The notes below the pieces were generated by a model. The model saw nothing but the letters and a program-made list of their open reading frames with translations. It had not been told where the DNA came from and did no database searches. A program made the position numbers and the translations under genes. 64,000 bases of DNA from Dichetophora obliterata (lineage: Eukaryota; Arthropoda; Insecta; Diptera; Sciomyzidae): NCBI GenBank assembly GCA_963920525.1, contig OY986438.1, forward strand, positions 184,448,888 to 184,512,887, read 5' to 3'. Within the stretch, counting starts at the first letter, position 1. Every line of letters starts with the position of its first letter. Below, piece by piece: positions 32,663-42,800 of the stretch.

Positions 32663-35194
32663 AACAAAATTTTTTTCAAGTAAGAAAACTAATAAAATTT
32701 AGACCTTGCTTTTGTTATTTTCTAATTTCAGTATTAAAACGACCATCATTAAAGGACCAGTCTGGTTGAAAAGTCCAAAAAATATTCATCTTTCATAAAT
32801 CTTTTTCGAAAAAAGTATATTATATAGGTACTCCAAACTTTTTAGTTATATTTACAGTACTTTGAAGAAGATTGTCTAAAATTTTTAAGATTATAATCAA
32901 TAATTATTTAATTAGTATACTGCAACAAGCCACTGGCGACCTTTCCACAGGACTCAAAATTCAACTAAAGCAAAACAAAAATATTTTCTTGTTAGGTATT
33001 TAGGTATGTTAGGTATGTTAGGAATGTGATTATGGAATAATTTTTGTAATTTTTACTGAAAATGTTCGTTACTTTTTTATTGATAAAAATTCCAATAGGA
33101 AATTTAGCAATGAGATTATGGATTATTGACAATTTAGTTACTTGTGTTTTGAAAAAAACAACATAAAGATTCGTTAAAATTTACTGAGTTATGAAAATCG
33201 CAAGCTCGAAAAAATTATTTTTTTATGTTAATTTTCTATGAATTAAATATGTATAGATTATGTTAATGCAAAGCGGTTTTAGCAGAGTTTTCTGAAAGTA
33301 ATCTGGAATTTGAATAAATGTTTTAAGATGTCAAGAAATAACCAACACTTTCAATAAAAAACAACTTAATTCTGTAAAGTATTTATCTGAACAATTTATC
33401 TGAATAAGTATAATTCATATACGATAATATTTATCGGGAAAAAAATTGGGAACAAGTTCTTATTTTACTCATATTAAAAATTTTGCTTAATTTCATTTGT
33501 CACTATGTTATCTTTACACTACTTAAATAATCTTTCAGCAATTTAGCAATGCACTAAAGTTGACATCAATTGAAATTATTGCACTACATGTTATTGTAAT
33601 TAACTTGATTGCCAGTCCAATTTATCAACTGCAATCTGCTTACATGCTTATTCGTAGCAGCAGCAACATTGAAATGCATTACCGTCTGGTCATCCCACTG
33701 AAACGCTCAACAGGTGTGTGTGTTACTTAATTGAGTGAAACCCTCATCATTCTCTCTAATTAGGCTTCAATTTCATGTAATTAAAAACTGCAGCAACAGT
33801 TAAGGCAGCAACAATTGCTGAAACAGCGACAACAACTTTTAAGTTAAATTAGTTTGTTTTTTTTTTGTACAAAATAGTAAAGTTTTGAACAAATTGCATT
33901 TAATCCAAGGCAATGCAATGAATGAGTGAGTGAGCATGCTGTCTACAATGTCAACAACTTTAAAAATTTGTTAACAAAAACACACATGTACAAAGGTTAT
34001 ATTTAAGTGGACAAGAAAGTTGCATGGTGGACCAGTTTTTCAAAATGAGTAGTATTAAAAGAACAAACTTTTTCCTTGAGTAAAACTCCATTTTAACTCT
34101 TTACTTTTATCCGAATTGTGTTAAATTAAGAGACTTAAAATGTGGAGTAAATCTTGCTATTGTAATTTGCTTAATCACTAGTTATTATTTCTTCAGATGT
34201 ACTCAACTTTGTTGTAATACTATGATGACTGCTTTTAGTCGGGGTAACTTCTACCAAACTCATCATTGGCCATAACCATCACACATTTGTACATTTTGTA
34301 GCTGAAAATTATGTTAGCTTGTTTGGTTCGAAACAAAGCAACCAGTAAACACATCTTCAGATATCAGGCTTTTGTGCGAATATGTATCTGATCAGAGCAG
34401 TGGAAGTGGTTTTAGTCTTGTTGTTGTTGCTGCTGCTACACCCATAATCTGGATAATTATTTCAGGAATGTGATAATGAACTTGATCGTAGATGTGTAAG
34501 TGCGCACCAAAGTAGTAATATGGAGAGGTTTGGTATTTCTAGGCAGCCACAACAAGGCGACTCCACTGTAATTAATCCGCTAAGGAATGACAGAAGCAGC
34601 AACATCAACAACAAAAAAACCACGACAAAGCATAATTTTAGCAAGCAGCATTAGAAAGGAGTGCAATTTATTGTTGTTATTTTCATGTTTGTTTTTGTTT
34701 TTTTGCTTTAATCAAATGTTGCTTCTAACAAACTTGAACTTGAAATCAAACATATATGGAACAAATGAAATCTATAGGATTGAGATACATCAATTATGTA
34801 TGAGATGATGCCGACATTGATGCAGGCATGTTTTTTTTTCTTTCTTAATATAATTACTCATTTTATATTCAATGAGCGTTAGCGGTAAGAAAGTTGAGTC
34901 ATATATGGCATATTTCCAATTAACGGCGGTTTTTGACAAGGACACCTTTTGAAGTTTAATATATTGACATTTTTTAGAAATGAGTTTGAATGTATATAAT
35001 TTTAAAATTAAATAAACATTAATATCATTTATGTATATACACATATCACCAAATTCTCTCACTTTTCCCCAGTTGCTTGTTTTAATACATTGCGCCTTAA
35101 TAACAAATTTCATCATTTCTACAATCAGTGGTGGAGCTTTAGCATCAATGCTTTGGTTTAAAGCTTTAAGCTATTATCTTTAATTCGATAACGC
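32663..35194. other. Non-coding stretch
   Basis: About 2.5 kb with no recognisable gene or element. GTTAGGTAT is repeated a few times near 32,993-33,022, and there are CAG/CAA-rich patches at 33,786-33,835. Confidence 0.4.
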
Positions 35195-35290
35195 CCATTT
35201 TTAGTGCAGTTTCCGAGAGTGTCCAAATGAACTTAATTATAAAATTGAAGTCTAATACGACTAAAACTCTCTGAATTATAGCTCTTAATA
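35195..35290 (+). repeat. Single unit of the 42-kb repeat family
   Basis: AACGCCCATTTTTAGTGCAG followed by TCTAATACGACTAAAACT matches the units repeated at 41.8-42.6 kb in the same orientation. Confidence 0.6.
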
Positions 35291-35498
35291 TATTCACATG
35301 ACGATCATTTTAAATATTTGCTATCTGATGGAAATTTTTTTTCAATTAACGGTTCTTTCACATACTTACGATAAGTTAAAAGAAAGAAGTGTTTTTGAAC
35401 AGTATTGTTCACAGGAAGACTTCTTAAAAACTCAAAGATAATTTGAGGACTATTCTGATAAAAATAGTAAATCTGAGTAAAGTTCTTAAAATTTGTTT

Positions 35499-35506
35499 AT
35501 GTATAT
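35499..35506. repeat. Left 8-bp target-site duplication (ATGTATAT)
   Basis: Identical to 38,642-38,649, immediately outside the inverted repeats. Confidence 0.85.
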
Positions 35507-35758
35507 TAGTGTGTCCCTTATTTTTTAATGTTTTAATTTGTTGAGGCTTAGGCCCTAATTACGTTCATATGCCCCTAAAACACACTAAAACTAATTTTCT
35601 GCTCATTTGGATAATGGCAACCTGTGCCGACATGCATCGAAACATGTTCATGCATGTTGGGTGGAAGCGACGTCGCATGCTTGCTTTTCGCATGCCGCTT
35701 TTGGTCAGTTGTGTTTGTATTTTCAACTAATTAACGCGTATTGTTTTCTATTGCAAGT

Positions 35759-37696
35759 ATGGCAGTGGAGTTAAGAAGTGATAGAAAAAATATTTTCTTG
35801 ATTGGTGGCCATCAAATAACAGGTGCAAAGTTACCGTCTAACCGCCAAGTTCTTGCGGTTCTATTTTTTAATATTCGCGAAGTCAATTTGACTGTTAGTG
35901 AAAGCGCAAATCTTGTTGTTCGAGGGTGTATTATATTCTGGGAAAAAGCTAGAATACCTACAAGAGCTGTATATAACTGTGTGAAGAAGCTAGTGGACCT
36001 TCATCAAGCTTGGCGAGAACTACAAAAAAACTCAAAAAAGACACAGGATTTGTATAAGCGCCGTGAGGAAGAGTTCCAAAATAATTTGGATAATTTATTT
36101 GATATAGCACATGCTAATGCCTTGAAGCGTATGAAAATAGAGGAAGACAGAATGTTTTTACAAAAACAAAGAGAGCCAGGACGTCCGGGCTGTTTAGTGG
36201 GTGTGGACAAAAAATTGGCCGAGAAGGAAGAAAGGATACGACAAAGAAAACTAAATGAAGAGAAACAAAGACTCAAACAACTATCTCCAGAGGGCATGTC
36301 GACGTCTCTTACTACACTTTATCCCAGCTCTGATGAAAGCCTGGATGAACCTTTGCCGTCGACATCCCAATCTGTCGACATCGCGAGTTCTGCGAATACT
36401 TATAAAAGAGGAAGGAAAGACTTTATCACGCCTAAGTTAGTTGCAGCTTTGGATAGATGTCAATTAAGCATAAGGGATTCTGTTTATATACTTCAGGCTG
36501 TGGTAGAAGCCCTAAATCTCAGTTGTGATGATTTCCCAATCAACAAATCTTCTATTCAACGCATTCGAACGCAAAGTAGAAAGGATAGAGCGGAATCCAT
36601 AAAATCCGATTTTCAAAACAACATGCCAGAAATAGTGACTGTTCATTGGGATGGGAAATTATTACCAGGACTAAATGTGAGAAGTTCTAAGGAAGAACGC
36701 TTGCTGATTCTGGTTTCATTTGAAGAAAAGGAACAACTACTTGCTGTACCAAAACTAGAGAGTTCTTCTGGCCAAAATCAAACTGAAGCTGTTTCAAAGG
36801 CCCTTTTTGATTGGAACCTGAACAGTAAAGTGCAAATAATGTGCTGTGATACAACTGCATCTAATACAGGGCGTTTGAATGGAGCTTGCGTGCTTTTGGA
36901 ACAAAAACTAGAAAGAGAGTTGCTACTCTTTGCCTGCCGGCATCACGTTTATGAATTGGTCTTAAGAAGTGTGTTTGAAGAAAAAATCCATGAAGTCGCA
37001 AACAGCCCCGATATTCCTCTGTTCAGAAGGTTTAGAGACAACTGGAAAAACATAAATTCTACTGCTATCGAAACATACACTGACTTCGTCAATAAACAAT
37101 TCTGTCATAGAACAATTCAAGGTTTGATAACGTTTTATAATCAGGAATTGCAAAAAGCCATTATACGTGACGATTATCGAGAACTGGTCGAACTTTCTAT
37201 TATTTTTCTAGGAGGCGATAAAGAAAGAAAATTTAAGATAAAACCTCCTGGAGCGATGCACCAAGCCAGATGGATGGCTAGAGCTATTTACTCCTTAAAA
37301 ATTTGTTTGCTGCAGTCCCAGTTTAAAATGAGCGCTAAGGACAAACGAGCTTTACAAGATGTTTGTCTTTTCATTGCGGCTATGTATGTGAAACCCTGGC
37401 TCGGGTGCAGTTTGGCAGTGAAGGCACCAAATCAAGATTTGTGCTTTTTAAAGGCCCTAAAAGATTACGAAACTGTGGACCAATCAATCTCCAATGCAGC
37501 CTTAAGCAAGTTTTCGCAACATCTTTGGTACTTGTCTGAAGAAATTGCGGCATTCTCACTATTTGATGACGAAGTTAGTGACCAAATCAAGGAGAGTATT
37601 GTAGTAAATTTACAAAAAGAGAGTTCCAGATACGATATTGGGAAGAGATACGTGCCATTAAAAGGAGAATTATTTGATTCTTTGTACGGTGAGTGA
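35759..37696 (+). CDS. Transposase-like protein of the hAT-type element (exon 1)
   Basis: Started at the first ATG (35,759, context GCAAGTATGG); the frame also runs six codons upstream without an ATG. It gives about 645 residues with no internal stop. Visible parts: a conserved N-terminal region (NREVLAVLFFNIRE-like, actual SNRQVLAVLFFNIRE); a charged coiled-coil region at about 85-190 (REEEFQNNL, EKEERIRQRK); a Ser-rich linker; then an RNase-H-like core. Core motifs are TVHWDGKLLPG near residue 300, IMCCDTTASNTGRLNGACVL near 365, FACRHHVYELVL near 395, and PPGAMHQARWMARAIYSLK near 505. The Asp in HWDGK, the Asp in CCDTTASN and a later acidic residue are candidate catalytic residues (inference). 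The CDTTASN and CRHHVYE motifs recall hAT DDE/D cores. Before the stop lies GGTGAGTGATA, and two GT positions could be a splice donor, so the stop may be intronic. Confidence 0.8.
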   Translation: MAVELRSDRKNIFLIGGHQITGAKLPSNRQVLAVLFFNIREVNLTVSESANLVVRGCIIFWEKARIPTRAVYNCVKKLVDLHQAWRELQKNSKKTQDLYKRREEEFQNNLDNLFDIAHANALKRMKIEEDRMFLQKQREPGRPGCLVGVDKKLAEKEERIRQRKLNEEKQRLKQLSPEGMSTSLTTLYPSSDESLDEPLPSTSQSVDIASSANTYKRGRKDFITPKLVAALDRCQLSIRDSVYILQAVVEALNLSCDDFPINKSSIQRIRTQSRKDRAESIKSDFQNNMPEIVTVHWDGKLLPGLNVRSSKEERLLILVSFEEKEQLLAVPKLESSSGQNQTEAVSKALFDWNLNSKVQIMCCDTTASNTGRLNGACVLLEQKLERELLLFACRHHVYELVLRSVFEEKIHEVANSPDIPLFRRFRDNWKNINSTAIETYTDFVNKQFCHRTIQGLITFYNQELQKAIIRDDYRELVELSIIFLGGDKERKFKIKPPGAMHQARWMARAIYSLKICLLQSQFKMSAKDKRALQDVCLFIAAMYVKPWLGCSLAVKAPNQDLCFLKALKDYETVDQSISNAALSKFSQHLWYLSEEIAAFSLFDDEVSDQIKESIVVNLQKESSRYDIGKRYVPLKGELFDSLYGE

Positions 37697-37814
37697 TAAA
37701 AAACTTAGTTTTGCATATAGTCACATATTAAACTCACCTTTTACTTGCTACTTATGTTATACTTACTACACGTATTACTAATAAAGTCGTGTTTTAAACT
37801 TTACAACTATGAAA

Positions 37815-38031
37815 TTAGGTTTTTCACAACTTGAAGTACGCAGTCGTATCGTTGTATTCACGTTCTTGTCATATTGTCATAATCGTTGTTTTCTGTTTGA
37901 AAGAAAAACAAACTGATACTTTAGTTCCTGCGTTTGCTTTATCTTTCAAATAGAAAACAACAAAAATGTCAATGCGACACGAATACGAATACAACGATAC
38001 AACTGCGTATTTAGAGTTGTGGAAAACCTAA
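37815..38031. repeat. Near-perfect palindromic element inside the putative transposase intron
   Basis: The left arm (37,815 to about 37,915) and right arm (about 37,930 to 38,031) are inverted copies: TTAGGTTTTTCACAACTTGA at the left tip against TTAGGTTTTCCACAACTCTA on the minus strand at the right, then TACGCAGT(C/T)GTATCGTTGTATTC in both. Similarity continues to GTTGTTTTCT(G/A)TTTGAAAGA. The whole 217 bp would fold into one hairpin. A MITE nested in the hAT element is the simplest reading. Confidence 0.75.
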
Positions 38032-38117
38032 ATATTTTTTAAAATATTCATTGTATATTGATAATAACATTAATCTTTGAGTAAGAATGTGTTTTCGCGA
38101 TTGAAAATTGATAGCAG

Positions 38118-38360
38118 TTTCCTCCAAAAAGACGTTTCTATGTGGAAAGAAGACGCTGCGTTTGTGGATGCAAAAATGAAGGTTATTTCTTTAAAAGCAG
38201 TCAATGATATAGCTAAAGAGCAGTTAAACTAACGCAAGATTTTCATGGTTTAATAACTGCAGAAGAAGAACAAAAACAATTTTTGTTACGCTCTGTGCAA
38301 GAGCACAGAAAACTGTATCCCGATTGTAAAAAAGATACCCTTAAACGCAAATATCCTGAA
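38118..38360 (+). pseudogene. Likely second exon of the transposase, with one frameshift
   Basis: Downstream of a candidate acceptor (AG at 38,116-38,117) the sequence codes for FLQKDVSMWKEDAAF and VISLKAVNDIAKE. It then shifts frame near 38,218-38,226 and continues as KLTQDFHGLITAEEEQKQF and RSVQEHRKLYPDCKKDTL, to a stop at 38,361-38,363. The AVND...E.AVKL.QDF pattern looks like a conserved C-terminal domain, not random sequence. With a donor GT at 37,693 the phases of the two exons agree (two bases plus one). The frameshift means this copy would not make a full protein, unless a further splice skips it. Confidence 0.6.
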
Positions 38361-38641
38361 TAGATTCTAAATTTTCATATTTTTTCTATAAATGAGTATG
38401 AATTTAACTGGTTTTTAATAAATTTTTTGAAAAATACGAATATTTCTACTGATTTAGCTACAAAACAGAACTCGCTTTATATTAGCTATTTTAAAAAACT
38501 TCCGAGCCCTGTCGGCACGGGTAAATATTAACGCAGGAAAATAATATTTTGTATTTAAGTATAGTTAAGTAGTTGTAAAATAATTAGGGGGTAAGCCTTT
38601 CGATATTTTAAAAAATTTTCACCGATATAAGGGACACCCTA

Positions 38642-38649
38642 ATGTATAT
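38642..38649. repeat. Right 8-bp target-site duplication (ATGTATAT)
   Basis: Identical to 35,499-35,506. Confidence 0.85.
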
Positions 38650-38979
38650 AAAAAAAATATAGAAAACTATCAATTATTGTAGCCATTTGGATTTTGAAAA
38701 GGGAAAAGCAAAAACTCAATTTTGAAGGCGGCCCAGGGTAAAGATATAAAATTCAATAACTTACAGAGAAATTGGAAAAAAACATAACATATCACTAGGC
38801 GATGATATGTAGGGATGATAAAATGTGGCGATGGGCCACGTAAGCTATTTCCAGGCGAAGAGCTCAAAGATAGGCGTTAAATAGTCCCTTGGGCTACACA
38901 TGATGGTGTGAAGACTAATGAGGTCCTGAAACAGGAACTCGGAGGGACAATGACATGGCAATCTGCAGGAGCCTAAAGA
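38650..38979. other. Non-coding stretch, possible 5' part of the Tc1 fossil
   Basis: Moderate-GC sequence from about 38,800 is probably the worn N-terminal region of the Tc1-like gene that follows; no clear motif can be read. Confidence 0.35.
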
Positions 38980-39440
38980 AGAGTCGACTTTCTCCTAGAA
39001 CAGAATGATGAAGCCCCGTTTGACTGATAATCACCAAAAGCAAAGATATGAATTCACAAAAAAGTATGAGAACTTTACTTTTGATGATTTGATCAAGGTA
39101 ACATGGTCAGATAAAACTAAAATAGACCGTGTTGGAACAGATGGGCGCATGTGGACTTGGTTTGATACAGGTATTGGGCTTTAAGAGCGAAGTATAGGTT
39201 AGACATTGAAATTTGGAGATGGTGTTATGATGCTTTTAGAATGCTTTTGTGGCAAAAAAGTCGTAGTATTGTGACAAATCAGTGGTAAATGAGGGCCTAG
39301 GATTATATTAATATTTTGGAAGTCTCGTACTTCCTTAGTTTAGATAGATTTCAGGCAGAACGGGGCAGAAAAACTCTAAATGCTGGATAACGACACAAAG
39401 CACGCGGTTTAAAAAACACAGAGTTGGTTCAATGGATATG
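38980..39440 (+). pseudogene. Tc1-like transposase fossil
   Basis: Broken frames on the plus strand are collinear with a Tc1/mariner transposase core. PRLTDNHQKQRYEFTKKYEN matches the linker before the catalytic domain. VTWSDKTKIDRVGTDGRMWT matches the first catalytic block (usual WSDE; the Glu is Lys here, the Asp is kept). LKFGDGVMMLLECFCGK matches the VKFGGGSIMVWGCFS block. MLDNDTKHAV matches the second catalytic block (QQDNDPKHTA). Stops and frameshifts separate the blocks, so it is non-functional. No inverted repeats were found around it. A partial second copy lies at 45.15-45.39 kb. Confidence 0.82.
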
Positions 39441-39555
39441 GGATCAAAGTGTTTTATGTGTTTATATAAAAGAAAGAAGTTTTCCTGTGTAAAATAAGTC
39501 ATTTGGGTTCAAAATACGTCATAAAGACGTATTTAACGTTATTCTGGCAACGCTG

Positions 39556-40045
39556 TGTATATGTATCTAAAAATATTGTATTAAATCCTTATGAAGATCT
39601 GAGCAGTATAAGTATTTTTTTTTAACCCAAAGCTTACTACCTGCGCGCAAGTACCTTAGCGCTCACAAAACTTTAAACGCGTTTTTTTCAAAGCTAGCTT
39701 TTCACGGACGCCCCACAAGATTTCTCCGGAACCTGTAGGACTATCTTTCTGAAATTTGAACCACATATTTTATAAACACATAGATACTCACAAACTATTA
39801 TTCTGTAAAAATATTATACTATATTTTTTTACAAATTACAGCGAAAAAAAACCAGTTTTTTCCATATTTTTGGTTTTTGGTACATAAAATTAGCAACAAT
39901 TGTTAGAAATTAATATTAATAGTCTATTTTGCAGCCATTGCCATCTAAAACAGTTCGGTTTTTAGTTTCTGATAAGCTGTTGCTGAGATATCGTGTTGGA
40001 GCCGAACCTGACTCCAAATTATGGCATTCCGTTTAAGTTCGAATT
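39556..40045 (+). repeat. Dispersed ~500-bp repeat, copy 1
   Basis: The segment from TTGTATTAAATCCTTATGAA through TTTAAACGCGTTTTT, AGCAACAATTGTTAGAAATT and GAGATATCGTGTTGGAG recurs at 50,389-50,890 in the same orientation with many point differences. No coding potential is seen. The family could be an element interior or a satellite-like sequence. Confidence 0.8.
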
Positions 40046-40488
40046 TTGTGTAAAAAAATTAAAAAAATTAATAAAAACTATTTTTGTTTTTATAATTTAA
40101 GACTTCATTAATCATCCTTAACAACTTTTGTAATCATACCTTTCGTAGCAAGCTTACGATTATTAATCAAAAATAGATTATTTTCTTAGCCGACGAACTA
40201 GACTACATCCTTAAAGGAAAATAAACACATGATAAATTTACTTAAGTTGAATTTATTAATATTAAGATATTGTTTTATGAATTTTCGTTTTTAAGTTTTA
40301 TTAATTTATGCGTTAGGGTAGGTCATTATGAATATATGCATAAGAAGACTTTGATTGCCTTATTTTTATGTGTGACATTAAAGTAAGGAATAATCTGAGC
40401 TGTGCTAATAAACCCAGCCTAATAATGGACAAAACTAAAAACATGTTTTTAGTACATTCTTTAATTCAAATCTTACAATTTTGAAAGT
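40046..40488. other. AT-rich non-coding stretch
   Basis: No feature recognised. Confidence 0.35.
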
Positions 40489-41048
40489 ATTCGTAATTAA
40501 GGGTTTTTAAGTTTCTGCACTCAAAAAGGTTATTAGTAAAATTTCTATGAATAAATTAGTAAACGAAATATTCGTACATTCTACAAAATTCGTACAATAT
40601 ACAAAGTATTTTTATTCTGATATCCCTACGAATTCATTCGTAAAATTTTTCTAATACCTGATGTAGTGTCTACGAATATATTTGTTTTATATACTAATGG
40701 TATTCGTAAACAAAAATAAATCAATTCGTATTAATGCACTGTACGAATGATTGTGTACATATAAGTAATAATCTTCGTAAATTTCTCGTACGAATAACTT
40801 CATAATTTATAATAGTGCGATTCATGTCACTTCGTAACTGCTTCGTAAGCTCGTATTTCGTAAAAACTTACGAAACGTCACTTTTTTTTTATATGAACAT
40901 CGAGATACGAAGCTCGTAACATTGTACGCACTGAAATTGTCTCGTATGTCGTAAAAAAAGCCTGCGTAACCTGTGCGCTGTCAAACCGCAAATGGCAGCT
41001 GTTTTTTATTTCAAATTTTTCAAGCGTGTTTATAGCAAATAACAAAAA

Positions 41049-41242
41049 ATGGAAAAAACAAATGATTTAAAGGTATGTATTTTGCTGAAACAAAGGTTAG
41101 ACATATTTTATTGTTTAAACAAACATTTTTAATAAAGGTCAAGCGGAGCAATCCCATTCATCGATTGAATGAGGTGGAAACAAAGCTGCTGCTCAGCCGG
41201 GAAAAGCACAAATATGGAAAACTTAGACGGCCACAACACTGA
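41049..41242 (+). CDS. Possible small spliced ORF inside the TACGAA element
   Basis: An ATG (context AAAAAATGG) opens eight codons and reaches AAG|GTATGT, an excellent splice donor (intron from 41,073). A plausible acceptor, AATAAAG|GTC, ends the 65-nt intron at 41,137. The second exon keeps the frame for 34 codons (RSNPIHRLNEVETKLLLSRE in part) to a stop at 41,240-41,242. In another frame the sequence goes on as KTWPYLKHLAADTRWKEFV, so a frameshift may have cut a longer protein. The protein is basic and not recognised. It could be the first exons of a lost transposase. The intron size is typical of fly introns. Confidence is low because a 41-residue protein can arise by chance. Confidence 0.25.
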
Positions 41243-41407
41243 CAGAAGCTGCATCTTAAATAAAACTTGGCCTTATCTTAAGCATCTAGCAGCTGATACA
41301 AGATGGAAAGAATTTGTCATTGCCATAAGTCCCTCGAACCAAAGAAAAAAAAAATAAAATCAGAAATTAAATTTACGACCCACGCCACTTTCATTTTTTA
41401 AATACGT

Positions 41408-41468
41408 TAGGCCTAGCTGAGTGGTAAAAGCGCACTTCTCACAATCTGTATTTCGCAGGCTCAAACTC
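41408..41468 (+). other. tRNA-like segment
   Basis: GGCCTAGCTGAGTGGTAAAA is a very good D-arm/A box, and CGCAGGCTCAAACTCC, about 30 bases on, is a worn B box. A tRNA-derived origin is likely; no acceptor stem is visible. Confidence 0.5.
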
Positions 41469-41797
41469 CACTGTTGCTGAACATCGACCATTGTTTGGAT
41501 ATATCCCAGTTGCGCGTCTTTGCCACAGAGCCTCTAACAAAGGGTACTCCGTATCGGAACGATTCCATGACTGCGACGCTATACAACCCTTCGCCAGCAA
41601 TATCATCGTCGTCGTCACTATCTGCAAGAGAATACAAAAATTCGTACATCCGACCAAAAGGATAGAATTAATGCACAAACTCACCCTCGTTTATAGTATA
41701 ACTAGTATTTCGCAGCATACGTTGTCCTGCCACAGACCTCCTTATTGCCATATTCGAAAATGTCAATAAATGCTAAATATATTCACCATTCTCAGTA

Positions 41798-42800
41798 TAG
41801 TTGCCGAAAGTAACGATATGAAGTAAATTACTAAATTTTAGTCTAATACGATCAAAACCGTGCGAAATGTAAAATTTTTGTATGTTTTAGGTGTAAAAAG
41901 GGGTGCGGCAAAATTATTTCCCTTAAACCATCACGTTCTCAAAAAAAACGGCTGCCTAAATTTCAGCTCAATTTAGCATAAGCCTGGTGCGCTTTGCTTC
42001 ACTCCTAAAGTGAGACATATGTCCATTTTTAGTGCACTTGCCGAGAGTAACCATATGAACTAAATTACAAAACTTTAGTTTAATATGGCCAAAACAGTTG
42101 AAATAAAAAATTTTCATTGGTTTGTGGGCTATAAAAGGGGCGTGAAATCCAATTTATAGTACAGATGCTGTACTAAATGTAAGCCAAACCTTACAAACTA
42201 AGCCAAAATTTTAGCTTAATAGACGCTGTTATCAATTTTAATGATTTCCCAAAAAGTGGAAGTGGCTACATAGCGATCACGCCTATTTTTAGTATAGTTG
42301 CCAACAGTAATCACACAAACTCAATTACCAAATTTTAGTCTTATACGCCCAAAACTGCCTGAAATATATTTTTTTCACTGATGCGGAAAAAGGAAGCGTG
42401 GCAACTAATTTTTAGTAGAGTTGCTGACAATAACCATATTAACTAAATTACCAAATGTAAGTCTTATACGACTAAAACCGACTGAAATAAAGCATTTTTA
42501 TTGGTTTGGGGGTGGAAAAAAGGGGCGTGAAAACCTATTTTCAGTACAGTTGCCGACAGTTGCCATACAAACTAAATTACTAAATAACTGAATATTACTA
42601 AATTTTAGTCTTATACGACCCATACCGTGTGAAATATAGCATTTTAATTGATTTGGGGGCGGTAAAAGAGATGAAAATTTTTTTCTTAAGCCATCTCCTA
42701 TCTAAAACAAACTGTCCAAATTTCAGATCAATCGGTCCAGTAGTTTTTAAGTCTATAGGCTTCACACAGACATACAGACAGACAGACAGACAGTGTTTTG
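41798..42800 (+). repeat. Five diverged repeat units ending in a CAGA microsatellite
   Basis: Each unit contains a version of AGT.CAGTTGCCGACAGTAA followed by ACTAAATTAC.AAATTTTAG and TCTTATACGACTAAAACCG. Units start near 41,798, 42,031, 42,291, 42,414 and 42,543, spaced 120-260 bp. The block ends with CCAAATTTCAGATCAATCGG, then (CAGA)n at 42,766-42,794 and TTTTTATATATTAAGATA. That tail looks like the 3' end of a non-LTR or Helitron-like element (inference). Confidence 0.65.

Larger units (their letters stand above)
35507..38641 (+). mobile_element. Full-length hAT-type DNA transposon with unusual transposase
   Basis: The left end TAGTGTGTCCCTTAT and the right end (minus strand TAGGGTGTCCCTTAT) are 15-bp terminal inverted repeats with one mismatch. 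They are flanked by a perfect 8-bp duplication, ATGTATAT (35,499-35,506 and 38,642-38,649). An 8-bp duplication and a TAGNG tip are hallmarks of the hAT superfamily. The 3,135-bp interior holds one long transposase-like gene on the plus strand. A P-type or other 8-bp-duplicating superfamily is less likely from the tip sequence. Confidence 0.88.

Noticed and set aside
33700..33840. CAG/CAA-rich patch as part of a poly-Gln coding exon
   Set aside because: No long open frame crosses it and there is no splice-site or conserved coding context; such patches are common in fly intergenic DNA.
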